Part shown: positions 8,920-17,782 of the stretch, in pieces
Numbering within the stretch: the stretch's first letter is position 1
Layout: the number at the start of each line of letters is the position of its first letter
Assembly (NCBI GenBank): GCA_022842685.1
Contig: JALHPC010000022.1
Span: 2,946 to 46,643 of the forward strand
Length of the DNA: 43,698 nt
Source of the DNA: Candidatus Kapaibacterium sp.
GTDB taxonomy: Bacteria; Bacteroidota; Ignavibacteria; Kapaibacteriales; Kapaibacteriaceae
Direction of reading: 5' to 3'
The notes under the pieces: model-generated
The model's input: only the letters and a program-made list of their open reading frames with translations
Databases searched by the model: none
Told to the model about the DNA's origin: nothing
Translations under genes and position numbers: made by a program

Positions 8920-10338
8920 ATGAGGAACATTGTCTTAACCACTGTGCTAAGTCTCGTTGCAACGGCGATTGCTACAACGCAGTCAATCGACGTTGTCTTC
9001 GATGTTGTTCAGTTTCGAACGATGTCGAAACATGTTCGCTGGGAGCTTCACTATGCAATTCCCGATACGGCAATAACGTACGTTTTGGGTTCCAACCAGT
9101 ATGTCGGCCAACTTGATTTTGACATCTCCATCAGCAATCCTGTATCGGACGTCGTCCGTCGGCGTTGGACCGCGACGGCATCGGCCTCGAGTAGCACGCC
9201 AACGCATTCGAGCTTCCTTACGGATATGCAAGCGTTCGAATTGGAGCCGGCTCAGTATTCAGTTACGCTGATCGTAACCGATGTCAATAATACCGGAAAG
9301 AAATTTTCCACAACGTTTGTGACGATAGTGCGTCCGCCGACGGAAGAAGTAGGGGTTAGCGATGTTCTATTCGTCTATGCTGGTGTGGCAGCAGAAATGG
9401 TTCGAAATCCCAACCATCTCAGATATGGTACTGCTGCAGTTCCCAATCCTCGTCGAGAGTGTATTGGTAACCAGCCGTCTGTAGGCGTTTTTGTGGAGTT
9501 GTATAACACATCGAAGATTCCGTCAAAGACCTTCGTGCTGGAGTACGAAATTCTTGACAATGTTGGCCGAACTCTCGACGTCCAGCAGTTCCAGTATGAA
9601 AGGAGTGAGGAGTGGCTGGCGGATAGGACAGACATCAGCGTGGCCGAGTTGCCCAGTGGCGTCTATTATGTTCGAACGAATATCAGGTCGACGGCAACGT
9701 CGCCGGTCCTTCTAACACGTTCCGATCGCTTTTTTGTCCTCAATCCTACGAAGCCCCCTGTCCAGCAACGAATGCTGAGCGAAGACGAGCAATTTGAAGC
9801 GTCGGAATGGGCAACACACGTTGGTGAGCGACTCGAGTTGGAGCTTGATTTGAGCGATATTTTGGCAACCAACTCAGAGAAGATTATTCGCAAGGGGCTA
9901 ACTGAAGACAAGGCAAAGCAGAAGTACTTATTTACGTTCTGGGCGTCGCGCGATCCCGAGCCAGCTACAAAGGTAAACGAGCGCCTCGATGAATTCCGAT
10001 GGGCCTATGAGCGTGCACAGTCTGTGTATGCACGCCCCGGACAGTCGAATGGTTGGAAGACCGACAGAGGACGTGTGCTCCTGAAGTATGGCAAGCCCAA
10101 CCAGGTTGTGTTGTCCAATGCCACGATCGACACGAAGCCATACGAAGAGTGGTTCTACACCAACTTACAGGGGGGTGTCCATTTCTACTTTGTCGACCGA
10201 TTTAACAATAACAGTCATCAGCTCGTGCATTCCACGCTCATGGGTGAGATTAACGACCCCAAGTGGAAGGAGCGCTGGGCACGTACTGGAATGCCCGATG
10301 TCAATCCTGCACGTACGGGTGACATGATGAATCGGTGA
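8920..10338 (+). CDS. GWxTD-domain exported protein
   Basis: The protein has 472 residues with an N-terminal signal peptide (MRNIVLTTVLSLVATAIATTQS). The C-terminal region carries the signature GWKTDRGRVLLKYGKPNQV at about residues 378-396, which defines the GWxTD domain, a family common in FCB and Acidobacteria genomes without an assigned biochemical role. The middle region (about 30-270) is beta-rich, with strand-turn patterns such as LPSGVYYVRTNI. The start is supported by GGAG at 8910-8913, six bases before the ATG. This is the first gene after the terminator and the head of a tightly coupled operon; its TGA overlaps the next ATG by one base (TGATG). It probably acts in the periplasm or at the envelope. 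Confidence 0.85.
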   Translation: MRNIVLTTVLSLVATAIATTQSIDVVFDVVQFRTMSKHVRWELHYAIPDTAITYVLGSNQYVGQLDFDISISNPVSDVVRRRWTATASASSSTPTHSSFLTDMQAFELEPAQYSVTLIVTDVNNTGKKFSTTFVTIVRPPTEEVGVSDVLFVYAGVAAEMVRNPNHLRYGTAAVPNPRRECIGNQPSVGVFVELYNTSKIPSKTFVLEYEILDNVGRTLDVQQFQYERSEEWLADRTDISVAELPSGVYYVRTNIRSTATSPVLLTRSDRFFVLNPTKPPVQQRMLSEDEQFEASEWATHVGERLELELDLSDILATNSEKIIRKGLTEDKAKQKYLFTFWASRDPEPATKVNERLDEFRWAYERAQSVYARPGQSNGWKTDRGRVLLKYGKPNQVVLSNATIDTKPYEEWFYTNLQGGVHFYFVDRFNNNSHQLVHSTLMGEINDPKWKERWARTGMPDVNPARTGDMMNR

Positions 10339-11147
10339 TGTCGGTCCGGCACGGAATTGGGCGTGCACTTGGTACTGCCATGTGGCTGGCCGACGGGCGC
10401 AGGCGAGCGATTACCATCGACAATCTTCGCAATGCCTATCCACATGCGGAGTCGACGTGGATCCGTACCACGGCTCGGCATGCATATGCCAACCTCGGCA
10501 TTGTTCTTGCCGAGCTCGTGCGAATGCGTTCGGCTCCGGCATCGACGTTGCGTTCATGGATCCGCATTCCCGGCATCGAACGTATCGGAGCGCGAATGGC
10601 GAACCGCGAGCCGTCGATCCTCCTCAGCGGTCACTTTGGCAACTGGGAGTTGCTAGCGCTGGTAGGCGCCCTCGAAGCGGGCGCACCGTTCTCCATCGTT
10701 GTCCATCCGCAACACAATGCCCGCATCAATGCCACCGTCGAAGCCCTACGAACACGTTTTGGCAACATCCTCATTCCCATGGGTAGTGCAGCCCGGCCCA
10801 TCATCAATACCTTAGACAATGGCGGAACGGTGGCGTTTTTGGCAGACCAATTTGCCGATCCTCGACTGCACCGCCCCATCGCGTTCTTCGGCAGGGAAAC
10901 TCCCACCTACGAAGCACCTGCTCAACTGGCCCTCAAGTATTCGGTTCCCCTGTTTGCTGCGTTTGCCGATCGTGTTCCCGATGGCTCCTACCATGCGCCG
11001 GTGGTCGAAGTGACAACATCCGACTTGTCGTATAACACTTCCGACGTCTTGATCTGCACACAGCGCCACGTTAGTCTGCTTGAAAATGCTGTTCGCCAAC
11101 ACCCCGCCATGTGGAGCTGGCAACATCGTCGATGGAGGCCAACATGA
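10338..11147 (+). CDS. LpxL/HtrB-type lysophospholipid (lipid A) acyltransferase
   Basis: The protein has 269 residues. It contains HFGNWE at about residues 99-104, the H-x4-D/E catalytic motif of lipid A late acyltransferases, and a later LADQ (FLADQF) segment typical of the LpxL/WaaM family. These enzymes transfer an acyl chain to lipid A at the inner membrane. Homologues are about 290-310 residues, so this one is slightly short at the N-terminus, where the usual membrane helix is weak (RHGIGRALGTAMWLADG). The start overlaps the previous stop (TGATG); a GTG one codon earlier is also possible. The next gene, a GT9 glycosyltransferase, supports a role in lipid A/LPS assembly. Confidence 0.85.
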   Translation: MSVRHGIGRALGTAMWLADGRRRAITIDNLRNAYPHAESTWIRTTARHAYANLGIVLAELVRMRSAPASTLRSWIRIPGIERIGARMANREPSILLSGHFGNWELLALVGALEAGAPFSIVVHPQHNARINATVEALRTRFGNILIPMGSAARPIINTLDNGGTVAFLADQFADPRLHRPIAFFGRETPTYEAPAQLALKYSVPLFAAFADRVPDGSYHAPVVEVTTSDLSYNTSDVLICTQRHVSLLENAVRQHPAMWSWQHRRWRPT

Positions 11148-12157
11148 GTGTCGCCCGTGTAGTTGTTTTGCAAACTGCGTTCCTAGGCGATATCCTGTTA
11201 ACGACGCCGCTCCTTGCCGCTCTAGAGTCTGTTTTTCCCGGAGCTCGCCGCGAGATTATTACCACACCGGTTGGTGCCGCAGCCCTTGCCAATCTTGCCT
11301 GTGTTGATACCATACATATTCTTGACAAACGCAGAGAACACCGTACCATGAAGGCTGTGCGGTCCTTTGCGGCTAATGTTGCTGAAGGGGGCATCGACAT
11401 ACTTTTGGTTCCTCATCGCAGCGTGCGCAGCGCCCTGCTTGCGCATGCGCTGCGCGCCCGCGAGACAGTCACGTGGTCGACTGCCGCCGCTCGCCTCGTC
11501 GCACGCCATGTGCTTCCGTTCCCATGGGCAATGCATGAGGCCGATAGAAATCTTCAGTTGTTGCGGCCGTGGTCGGCCGTTATCCCAACAAAGGAGTCGG
11601 CCGTTATCAACCTTGCTGATGACAGTGCTCACAGCCGCGCAGCCAAGCTCCTTGCTGAGGTTCGAAGCCCCTTTGTTGTTGTTGCAAGCGAAAGTGCGTG
11701 GGCTACAAAGCAGCTGCCTGAACCTCAAGCGACAAGCTTGATTCAGGTTCTTGTTGGCAAGGGCGTGCAGGTGGTCCGACTAGGCAGCACAACACCTAGC
11801 TCCGCGACGGCTACGAGTGGGGTTGTTGATGTACGAGGACAAACATCCGTTCAAGAGGCCGCGGCTGTTATCGCTCGTGCGTCGTGTGTTGTAAGCGTCG
11901 ATAGTGCCTCGCTGCACATGGCTTCGCTGCAGGGTGTGCCAGTAATCGGTATTTTTGGGCCCACGGTGCCAGAGTATGGCTTTGGTCCGTGGGGGAAACT
12001 GTCGGAAGTGGCGCAGCTTCAATCACTCCAATGTAGGCCTTGCTCGTCGCACGGACAGGCCCAATGCCCGCTTCGCCACCACCATTGCATGACCACCATT
12101 GCCACGGCACCAATAGCCGAACGCGCCCTCTCTTTCGTCAACGACGCCCAATCATGA
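11144..12157 (+). CDS. GT9-family glycosyltransferase (heptosyltransferase-like)
   Basis: The protein has 337 residues and a Rossmann-like start (VARVVVLQTAFLGDILLTTPLL), the classic GT9 N-terminus in which a flexible loop with GD follows the first strand. The C-terminal nucleotide-sugar half contains VSVDSASLHMASLQGVPVIG and FGPT, matching the D-x-G-xx-H-xAA-x-G-P and FGPT region of RfaF/WaaC enzymes. The usual Gly of DTGP is Ala here (DSASLHM). The family transfers heptose or a related sugar to the LPS core. The start overlaps the preceding stop (ATGA). The context with an LpxL-type enzyme supports an LPS role, but donor and acceptor cannot be set from sequence. Confidence 0.87.
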   Translation: MSVARVVVLQTAFLGDILLTTPLLAALESVFPGARREIITTPVGAAALANLACVDTIHILDKRREHRTMKAVRSFAANVAEGGIDILLVPHRSVRSALLAHALRARETVTWSTAAARLVARHVLPFPWAMHEADRNLQLLRPWSAVIPTKESAVINLADDSAHSRAAKLLAEVRSPFVVVASESAWATKQLPEPQATSLIQVLVGKGVQVVRLGSTTPSSATATSGVVDVRGQTSVQEAAAVIARASCVVSVDSASLHMASLQGVPVIGIFGPTVPEYGFGPWGKLSEVAQLQSLQCRPCSSHGQAQCPLRHHHCMTTIATAPIAERALSFVNDAQS

Positions 12158-12933
12158 AACCAACACGCAAGCGCCCTCAGGGCCGAACATCTAGGTCAGC
12201 ATCATCTGTAGCCGAAGAGCCGGTACGTCTTAACAAGGCCATAGCCGATGCTGGCATCGCTAGCCGCCGCCATGCCGATGACCTCATTGCCGCAGGACGC
12301 GTCCGCATCAATGGCGAGGTTGTTACCGAGCTCGGTATCAAGGTGTCTACCAACGACGTTGTAAGCGTCGATGGCGAGCAGATCTCACGCCGTAAGCATT
12401 TGACCTACGTGCTTCTGAACAAACCGAAGGACGTCATTTCGACGTCGTCGGACGAGCGAGGCCGTACCACAGTTTTTGACATCGTGCGAATTCACGATCG
12501 CCTGTTCACTGTAGGCCGGTTAGACCGTAACACCACAGGTGTTCTTCTGATTACCAACGATGGCGACTTAGCTCACCGCCTTATGCACCCCCGCCACGAA
12601 GTCCCCAGATCGTACAAAGTCAAGCTTGACCGTGACATCCTTCCCGCCCATGCACGAAAAATCTCAGGGGGCATCGATCTTGATGATGGTCCAACGCAGC
12701 CCTGCGAGGTGCTTATCGACCCCAAGGATAAGTCGGTGGTTCACATGGTGATTCGCGAGGGACGTAACCGGGAAGTGCGACGGATCTTCGAGGCAATGGG
12801 GTACGAAGTGCGTGGCTTGGATCGTAAACAGTATGCGTTTCTTACCGCCCGCGGATTGAAGCGCGGAGAGTATCGCCATCTGAGTTCAGACGAAGTACAT
12901 GAACTTCGTACCATGGTAGGCTTGGAAGCGTAA
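12154..12933 (+). CDS. RluB/RsuA-family 23S or 16S rRNA pseudouridine synthase
   Basis: The protein has 259 residues. A basic N-terminal tail is followed by an S4 RNA-binding domain at about residues 23-70 (VRLNKAIADAGIASRRHADDLI), then the pseudouridine synthase domain. GRLDRNTTGVLL at about 121-132 holds the catalytic Asp (D124). The downstream ITNDGDLAHRLMHPRHEVPRSY and REGRNREVRRIFEAMG segments are characteristic of RsuA/RluB/E/F enzymes. By similarity RluB (23S position 2605) is the best guess, with target specificity unproved. ATG 12154 overlaps the upstream TGA; a longer in-frame extension exists but would run back into the GT9 gene. The presence of an rRNA-modifying enzyme in an envelope operon is odd but common in compact genomes. 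Confidence 0.9.
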   Translation: MKPTRKRPQGRTSRSASSVAEEPVRLNKAIADAGIASRRHADDLIAAGRVRINGEVVTELGIKVSTNDVVSVDGEQISRRKHLTYVLLNKPKDVISTSSDERGRTTVFDIVRIHDRLFTVGRLDRNTTGVLLITNDGDLAHRLMHPRHEVPRSYKVKLDRDILPAHARKISGGIDLDDGPTQPCEVLIDPKDKSVVHMVIREGRNREVRRIFEAMGYEVRGLDRKQYAFLTARGLKRGEYRHLSSDEVHELRTMVGLEA

Positions 12934-12939
12934 GGAACG

Positions 12940-15048
12940 ATGCAGTTTCTCAACCCCCTTGTACTTCTTGGGTTGGCGGCAGCGGGCATACCCGTGTTGC
13001 TGCACCTGCTTAATCTGCGCAAACTGCGGACAGTCGAGTTTAGCTCGTTGCGCTTCTTGCAGGAACTGCAGCAGTCTCGCGTTCGAAAACTGCGTGTTCA
13101 GCAAATCTTGTTGCTCATCTTGCGAACATTGCTCGTTGTGTTTGCAGTTCTTGCCTTTGCACGACCGACGATTCCAACTGTGTTGCCGGTTCTTGGTACC
13201 GAGGTGCGCACCAGCGTGGTCATTCTTGTCGATAATTCCGGCAGCATGGCCGCCGCCGACCAGCGAGGCACCAGGTTCCGGCAAGCACAGGAGGCGGCGA
13301 AAGCCGTGATCGCTTCGTTGGCCGACGGCGACGAAGTCGCCGTAGTACCCATGGCGGGACTACGTTTAGATAGGGCCGAGGGCTTTACGCGATCGTTGGC
13401 GGCAGCCCGAGGCGCTGTTGATCGGCTAGAGGTGACAAGCGGTGTTGCGAGTATACACCAAGCAATGCGCGCAGCCCGACTGATGTTGTCCGATGCTTCA
13501 CATGCAAACCACGACATTGTTATTATCACCGATGGTCAGCGCAATCTTGCTGTGCGCGACGAGGCCGACTCGCTACGCTCTGCCGCTGGTATAGAGCGAG
13601 TTGTGATCGTGCCCGTTGGCGAAGGCAACCGCGGCATCGAGCAAAACTGCAGTGTAGACTCGGTGAAGGTTCTCACGGCTCTCATTCAACCCGACAAGCC
13701 TGTCGAAATCGAAGCATGGATCCGTAACGGTAGCGCGGTAGATGCCGCTGGGGTTGCCGTTGGCTTGTCGTTCAACGGCGTGCGTGTAGCACAGCGTGCC
13801 ATCGACGTACCGGCAGGTGAAACGCGTAGCGTTGTGCTGGCGGCGCCACCACAGCGCACTGGCATAGTTGCCGCAAGCGTCGAGCTTGACGATGACGCAC
13901 TGGATGCCGATAATGTACGGCACGCCGCGCTTGTAATTGCTCCACCACCGCGCGTTGCCGTAGTCGGGCCAGCATCGACGACGGCCTACGTCGAAACGGT
14001 GTTCGCCGTCAAGGGCTATTCAACGTCGTTGCCATCGTCGACGTCATTCACCGCATTGTCATCAGCACTATCTACACTGGCCAACTACGACGTTGTGATG
14101 CTGTGTGGTGGTCCCGTTTCCGATATCGAGCGGCGGGCCCTCGTGCAATACGTTCGCGAGGGCGGCAGTGTGGTAATGTTCGCCACGGAGGAAGTATCGA
14201 CAGCTACGCTCGCCACCGATCTTGGTCTTCGCATGGCGGGAGTCAGCGAAGCTGCCAGCGGTGCCCCGTACCGAGTAACGAAAGTAGAGGGAACGCATCC
14301 ATTGTTTGATGGGGTGTTTAGGGTGTCGAGCGACGTTCAGCGGACTGTGGATTTGCCCGTTGTACGACGTCAGCGCGACGTTGGCGGGCAGCAGCAAATC
14401 ATGGCAACATCAGTTGGTGGATTGGTTGTTGAGTCGCAAATGGGGGCTGGTCGCGCGATCGCCGTTGGAGTGGCTCCGATGCCGTCGTGGAGTAGTCTGT
14501 TGTCGTCGGGCGTGTTTCCAGCCTTTGTCGTTCGGAGTGTGTACTACGCTGCGTCTGGCCGAGGCGTGGTCGCAACAGTTCAGGTTGGCGAGAAGACGCA
14601 GGTACCCGTGGCGAGGCAGCGCGACGTGCGCACCATGAGCATACGAGACGTGTACGGCGCTGAAGCACCTGCAATGATGTTTAGTGATGGTGAGCTTCAG
14701 ATGGCTAGCATTCCAGGCCAGCAAGCTCCGGGAGTCGTTGCGGTAATGGCCGACAGTATTGCGGTGGCAGGAGTAGCAGTGCAGGCGTCGACCGACGAGT
14801 CGCGACTTGAATTTTTGGAGACAGAAGAGCTACGACAGGCCATCGTATCAGTGGGTGGCCACGACATTGTTGACGTTGTAAACACGACAAGACCATTAAG
14901 CGAGTCATATCGCGCATCGCTGCGCGGATCGGAGCTTTGGCCGTTGTTTGTTGTATTGGCGGTTGTAACAGCCATCGTCGAAACCATGGTTGCAAGGTTT
15001 GGAGCTCGCGATCGAGAAGATGCATCAACATCGTCGCTGCCTGTATGA
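12940..15048 (+). CDS. BatA-domain/VWA membrane protein
   Basis: The protein has 702 residues. The N-terminus (MQFLNPLVLLGLAAAGIPVLLHLL) is the BatA/aerotolerance membrane domain of Bacteroidota. A second helix at about 58-75 leads into a von Willebrand A domain whose MIDAS motif DNSGS sits at residues 98-102. A long periplasmic region with glutamine-amidotransferase-like folds (YDVVMLCGGPVSDIERRALVQYVREGG) follows, and a last helix lies at about 663-683 (LWPLFVVLAVVTAIVETM). Related proteins occur in Bat/MoxR contexts, but no MoxR ATPase or BatB/D is visible nearby. It starts six bases after the pseudouridine synthase and its stop overlaps the next ATG by four bases. It probably scaffolds an envelope process through metal-dependent protein contacts. 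Confidence 0.83.
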   Translation: MQFLNPLVLLGLAAAGIPVLLHLLNLRKLRTVEFSSLRFLQELQQSRVRKLRVQQILLLILRTLLVVFAVLAFARPTIPTVLPVLGTEVRTSVVILVDNSGSMAAADQRGTRFRQAQEAAKAVIASLADGDEVAVVPMAGLRLDRAEGFTRSLAAARGAVDRLEVTSGVASIHQAMRAARLMLSDASHANHDIVIITDGQRNLAVRDEADSLRSAAGIERVVIVPVGEGNRGIEQNCSVDSVKVLTALIQPDKPVEIEAWIRNGSAVDAAGVAVGLSFNGVRVAQRAIDVPAGETRSVVLAAPPQRTGIVAASVELDDDALDADNVRHAALVIAPPPRVAVVGPASTTAYVETVFAVKGYSTSLPSSTSFTALSSALSTLANYDVVMLCGGPVSDIERRALVQYVREGGSVVMFATEEVSTATLATDLGLRMAGVSEAASGAPYRVTKVEGTHPLFDGVFRVSSDVQRTVDLPVVRRQRDVGGQQQIMATSVGGLVVESQMGAGRAIAVGVAPMPSWSSLLSSGVFPAFVVRSVYYAASGRGVVATVQVGEKTQVPVARQRDVRTMSIRDVYGAEAPAMMFSDGELQMASIPGQQAPGVVAVMADSIAVAGVAVQASTDESRLEFLETEELRQAIVSVGGHDIVDVVNTTRPLSESYRASLRGSELWPLFVVLAVVTAIVETMVARFGARDREDASTSSLPV

Positions 15049-15929
15049 GTATTACCCTCCACGTCCAAGCCGAGACGCTGCGCAACGAGATTCGTGCCTT
15101 GCGGCGATCGCTGCTGTGGTGCCAGGAAGAATGGCATGCCATATCTGTTGTATTGCGCGAGCGATTGACCAATATCTATCACGCTGCCTTTGGCGACATT
15201 GAGGCCGACATACAGCGCCTTGCCCTGGAGCATGCTGAGTTGTTTCGACGGGTAGAGATTCTAACCATTAAGCATGACCGTGGCGAAGTGATTACAGCGG
15301 CCATCGTTGAACATGTTCATCACATTGTCGACAGAGAGTATCGCCGTTTTCGTGAGCGTATCCGCCAGGCAGCCCAAGAGGACGCTCTGGTGAAACCTGT
15401 CGATAGCGACCAAGGATTGGACGAAGAAGTTGTTCACCTCTTTCGTGTTGTTGCCAAACGACTGCATCCCGACATGAACGGAGGTCAGGCCAACGACGAC
15501 CTATGGCATAGGGCGCGGCGCGCCTACGAAGGTGGCGATTTGCGCACGCTCAAAGCGATAGAGGAAGGTACGGCTATAGGCGACACACTTGACGATGACG
15601 ACATCGAGACACTTACGCTTATCGCGGAGCGATTGACAGGTCGCCTTGCCGCCGAGCAGAAGAAGCTCGCGCGATTGCGCACCGAGGAGCCCTTTACGCT
15701 GGAACACGTTCTTGACGACGAGCAATGGAAGCACCTACACCGGACAACACTTGAACATCAGCGGAACGCGTGGCGGCGAGCCATCGACCAAGCGCGGGAG
15801 CGATATGCTGAGTTAACGTCGGGTATCGGCGATGCGCAAGCCGTTCCACGTCATGCTGATCGCGATGACGACACGAAGACCGCCAACAACGACGATTTCA
15901 TGGAAAGTACCTACTTTGGGTTCCGATGA
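15045..15929 (+). CDS. J-domain-like cytoplasmic protein with HPD motif
   Basis: This 294-residue hydrophilic, highly charged protein is predicted to be mostly helical and coiled. Residues 134-146 (RVVAKRLHPDMNG) match the helix II-HPD-loop of DnaJ J domains, with HPD at about 141-143, followed by a helix (DLWHRARRAYEGGDLRTLKAI). This suggests a co-chaperone-like contact with DnaK. The J domain is internal, not N-terminal, and no G/F region or zinc centre is present. No signal peptide or membrane segment is seen. ATG 15045 is coupled to the VWA gene (ATGA) and the stop is coupled to the M61 peptidase gene. Specific function is unknown; the J-like call rests mainly on the HPD context. Confidence 0.7.
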   Translation: MSITLHVQAETLRNEIRALRRSLLWCQEEWHAISVVLRERLTNIYHAAFGDIEADIQRLALEHAELFRRVEILTIKHDRGEVITAAIVEHVHHIVDREYRRFRERIRQAAQEDALVKPVDSDQGLDEEVVHLFRVVAKRLHPDMNGGQANDDLWHRARRAYEGGDLRTLKAIEEGTAIGDTLDDDDIETLTLIAERLTGRLAAEQKKLARLRTEEPFTLEHVLDDEQWKHLHRTTLEHQRNAWRRAIDQARERYAELTSGIGDAQAVPRHADRDDDTKTANNDDFMESTYFGFR

Positions 15930-17782
15930 CAATGCAAGATGCCACATCAGCTTATACCATTGAACAGCGTGACGCCGATCTTGTTGGTACAACGGCTTCA
16001 ATCCTTTACCGGCTTGCCTTTCACAAAGCCGCACGGCACCTGATTCACGTTACCGTTCGCGTTGAGCGTTGCTCGGGCATCGTGGCACTTGTTATGCCAA
16101 GCTGGACGCCCGGCTCCTACAAGATTCGCGACTATGCCGGCTGGCAGGGAAACGTGCGAGCCTTTGCCGTTGGTGCGTCGGGCCGCACAGCGTTGCCGCA
16201 CCGTTGGACCGACAAGGCACGACTTGAAGTTGACATGCAAGGAGCCGACGTCCTTGAAGTTGACTACGTTGTGTACTGCAACGAGCGCACGGTGCGCACG
16301 AACCACGTCAACCGTTTTCATGCCTTCGTCATGCCCACGGCAACGTGCATGTACGTCGAAGGTCGAATGCATGAAATTCACCACGTAGAGCTTCAGCACG
16401 ACCAAGCCACGTGGCCCAACGTGTCGACAGCACTTTCGCCGGTACGGGCGGCGCGTGCGGGCTCGGTGCTGCTAGGTGCTTTGAACTACGACATCCTTGC
16501 CGATTCGCCCATCGAGATTGGCTCGCAGAGTGTGGTTCGTTTCGACGTGAACGGTGTGCCACACGAAGTGGCCATCGCTGGCAATCACGCTCTCGACACG
16601 CAGTGGCTTGCCAATCAGCTTGCCGTTGTTGTTGGCACCGAGTCGGCCGTATTTGGCGGTCTGCCCTACGACAGATACGTGTTTATCGTGCAGGCCTATC
16701 CAGGAATCTACGGCGGTTTGGAGCATGCTCGGTCATCTGTCAACGCCGTTGACCCTTCAACGCTTCTCGACCCAGCAAAATGTAATGAGTTGCTGGCTCT
16801 CCTGTGCCATGAGTACTTCCATCTGTGGAACGTTAAGCGTATTCGCCCCATCGAGCTCGGACCATTCGACTATACGCGCGAAGCATACTCTCCGATGTTA
16901 TGGTTGGCCGAAGGGCTTACATCATATTACGACGACCTCTTTGCCTATCGCTGCGGCTTTCACACGCAGGAGGCTTTTATCAAGCTATTGGCTCGTGAAC
17001 ATATCGCCAAGCTCGCTCGTGTTCCGGGGCGCTTTCAGATGTCGGTTCGCGACAGCTCGTACCTTGCATGGCTCAAGCTGTACATGCAAAGTCCCGACGG
17101 TAACAACCGTTTCCCCTCGTACTACCTGAAAGGCGGGGTAATCTTCCTCTTGTTGGACCTTTATATCATCGACCATACCGACGGTAAGCGATCGCTCGAC
17201 GACGCGCTTCGTGCCTTGTGGTCGCACTATCAATCCAACCCTGGTGTTGGTCTCACCGAATCAGATTGTATCGCCCTTATTGAACGGGGCACCGGCGTAC
17301 AGTGCAAGGCACTGATTGACGCCTGGCTGAGTGGAACCGATGAGCTACCGTACGACGAAATGCTCGGCCTCGCCGGGCTCGCTGTACAATCACAAACCTC
17401 TCCTACAACAGCTAAGACCTTCGGTGAACAGCGAAGCTTTGCATCGGTGCCCCCTACGGCGTGGTGCGGCTGGACGGTACGTGAAGAGCAAGGTAAGCTT
17501 GTTGTTAAAGGCGTCGAGGACGGGTCGCCAGCAGACGCTGCCAACATTGGCATCGACGATGAAATCATTGCGGTTGACGGACGTCGTGTGACCGCTGTGA
17601 ACATACTGGACACATACCTGGCCGAGTTTGTGGGGCGCACTGTGGCAATAACGGCCCATTGCGACGGTCGTCTTTACACGACGACCATCGAGCCACAGGC
17701 GCAAACCACGCTTGCTATTGTGGACGTAGCGAAACCGACGGCGCGGCAGAACAACGTACGAAAGGCATGGCTGCGCCGATGA
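15926..17782 (+). CDS. M61-family metallopeptidase with PDZ domain
   Basis: The protein has 618 residues. The zinc-binding HEYFH motif is at about 295-299, followed by LWNVKRIRP, and WLAEGLTSYYDDL at about 326-338 supplies the third zinc ligand Glu. This is the standard pattern of glycyl aminopeptidase-like M61 enzymes. The N-terminal beta domain carries the family signature MPSWTPGSYKIRDYA. A PDZ domain occupies about residues 495-590 (GVEDGSPADAANIGIDDEIIAVDGRRV). No signal peptide is evident, so it may be cytoplasmic or use an unusual export route. The start overlaps the J-domain-like gene by four bases and the stop overlaps the next ATG, placing it firmly in the envelope operon. Its natural substrate is unknown. 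Confidence 0.92.
   Translation: MTMQDATSAYTIEQRDADLVGTTASILYRLAFHKAARHLIHVTVRVERCSGIVALVMPSWTPGSYKIRDYAGWQGNVRAFAVGASGRTALPHRWTDKARLEVDMQGADVLEVDYVVYCNERTVRTNHVNRFHAFVMPTATCMYVEGRMHEIHHVELQHDQATWPNVSTALSPVRAARAGSVLLGALNYDILADSPIEIGSQSVVRFDVNGVPHEVAIAGNHALDTQWLANQLAVVVGTESAVFGGLPYDRYVFIVQAYPGIYGGLEHARSSVNAVDPSTLLDPAKCNELLALLCHEYFHLWNVKRIRPIELGPFDYTREAYSPMLWLAEGLTSYYDDLFAYRCGFHTQEAFIKLLAREHIAKLARVPGRFQMSVRDSSYLAWLKLYMQSPDGNNRFPSYYLKGGVIFLLLDLYIIDHTDGKRSLDDALRALWSHYQSNPGVGLTESDCIALIERGTGVQCKALIDAWLSGTDELPYDEMLGLAGLAVQSQTSPTTAKTFGEQRSFASVPPTAWCGWTVREEQGKLVVKGVEDGSPADAANIGIDDEIIAVDGRRVTAVNILDTYLAEFVGRTVAITAHCDGRLYTTTIEPQAQTTLAIVDVAKPTARQNNVRKAWLRR

Noticed and set aside
12040..12153. Extended N-terminus of the pseudouridine synthase
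   Set aside because: It overlaps the GT9 gene by over 100 bases and has no family similarity; ATG 12154 fits the ATGA coupling seen throughout the operon.
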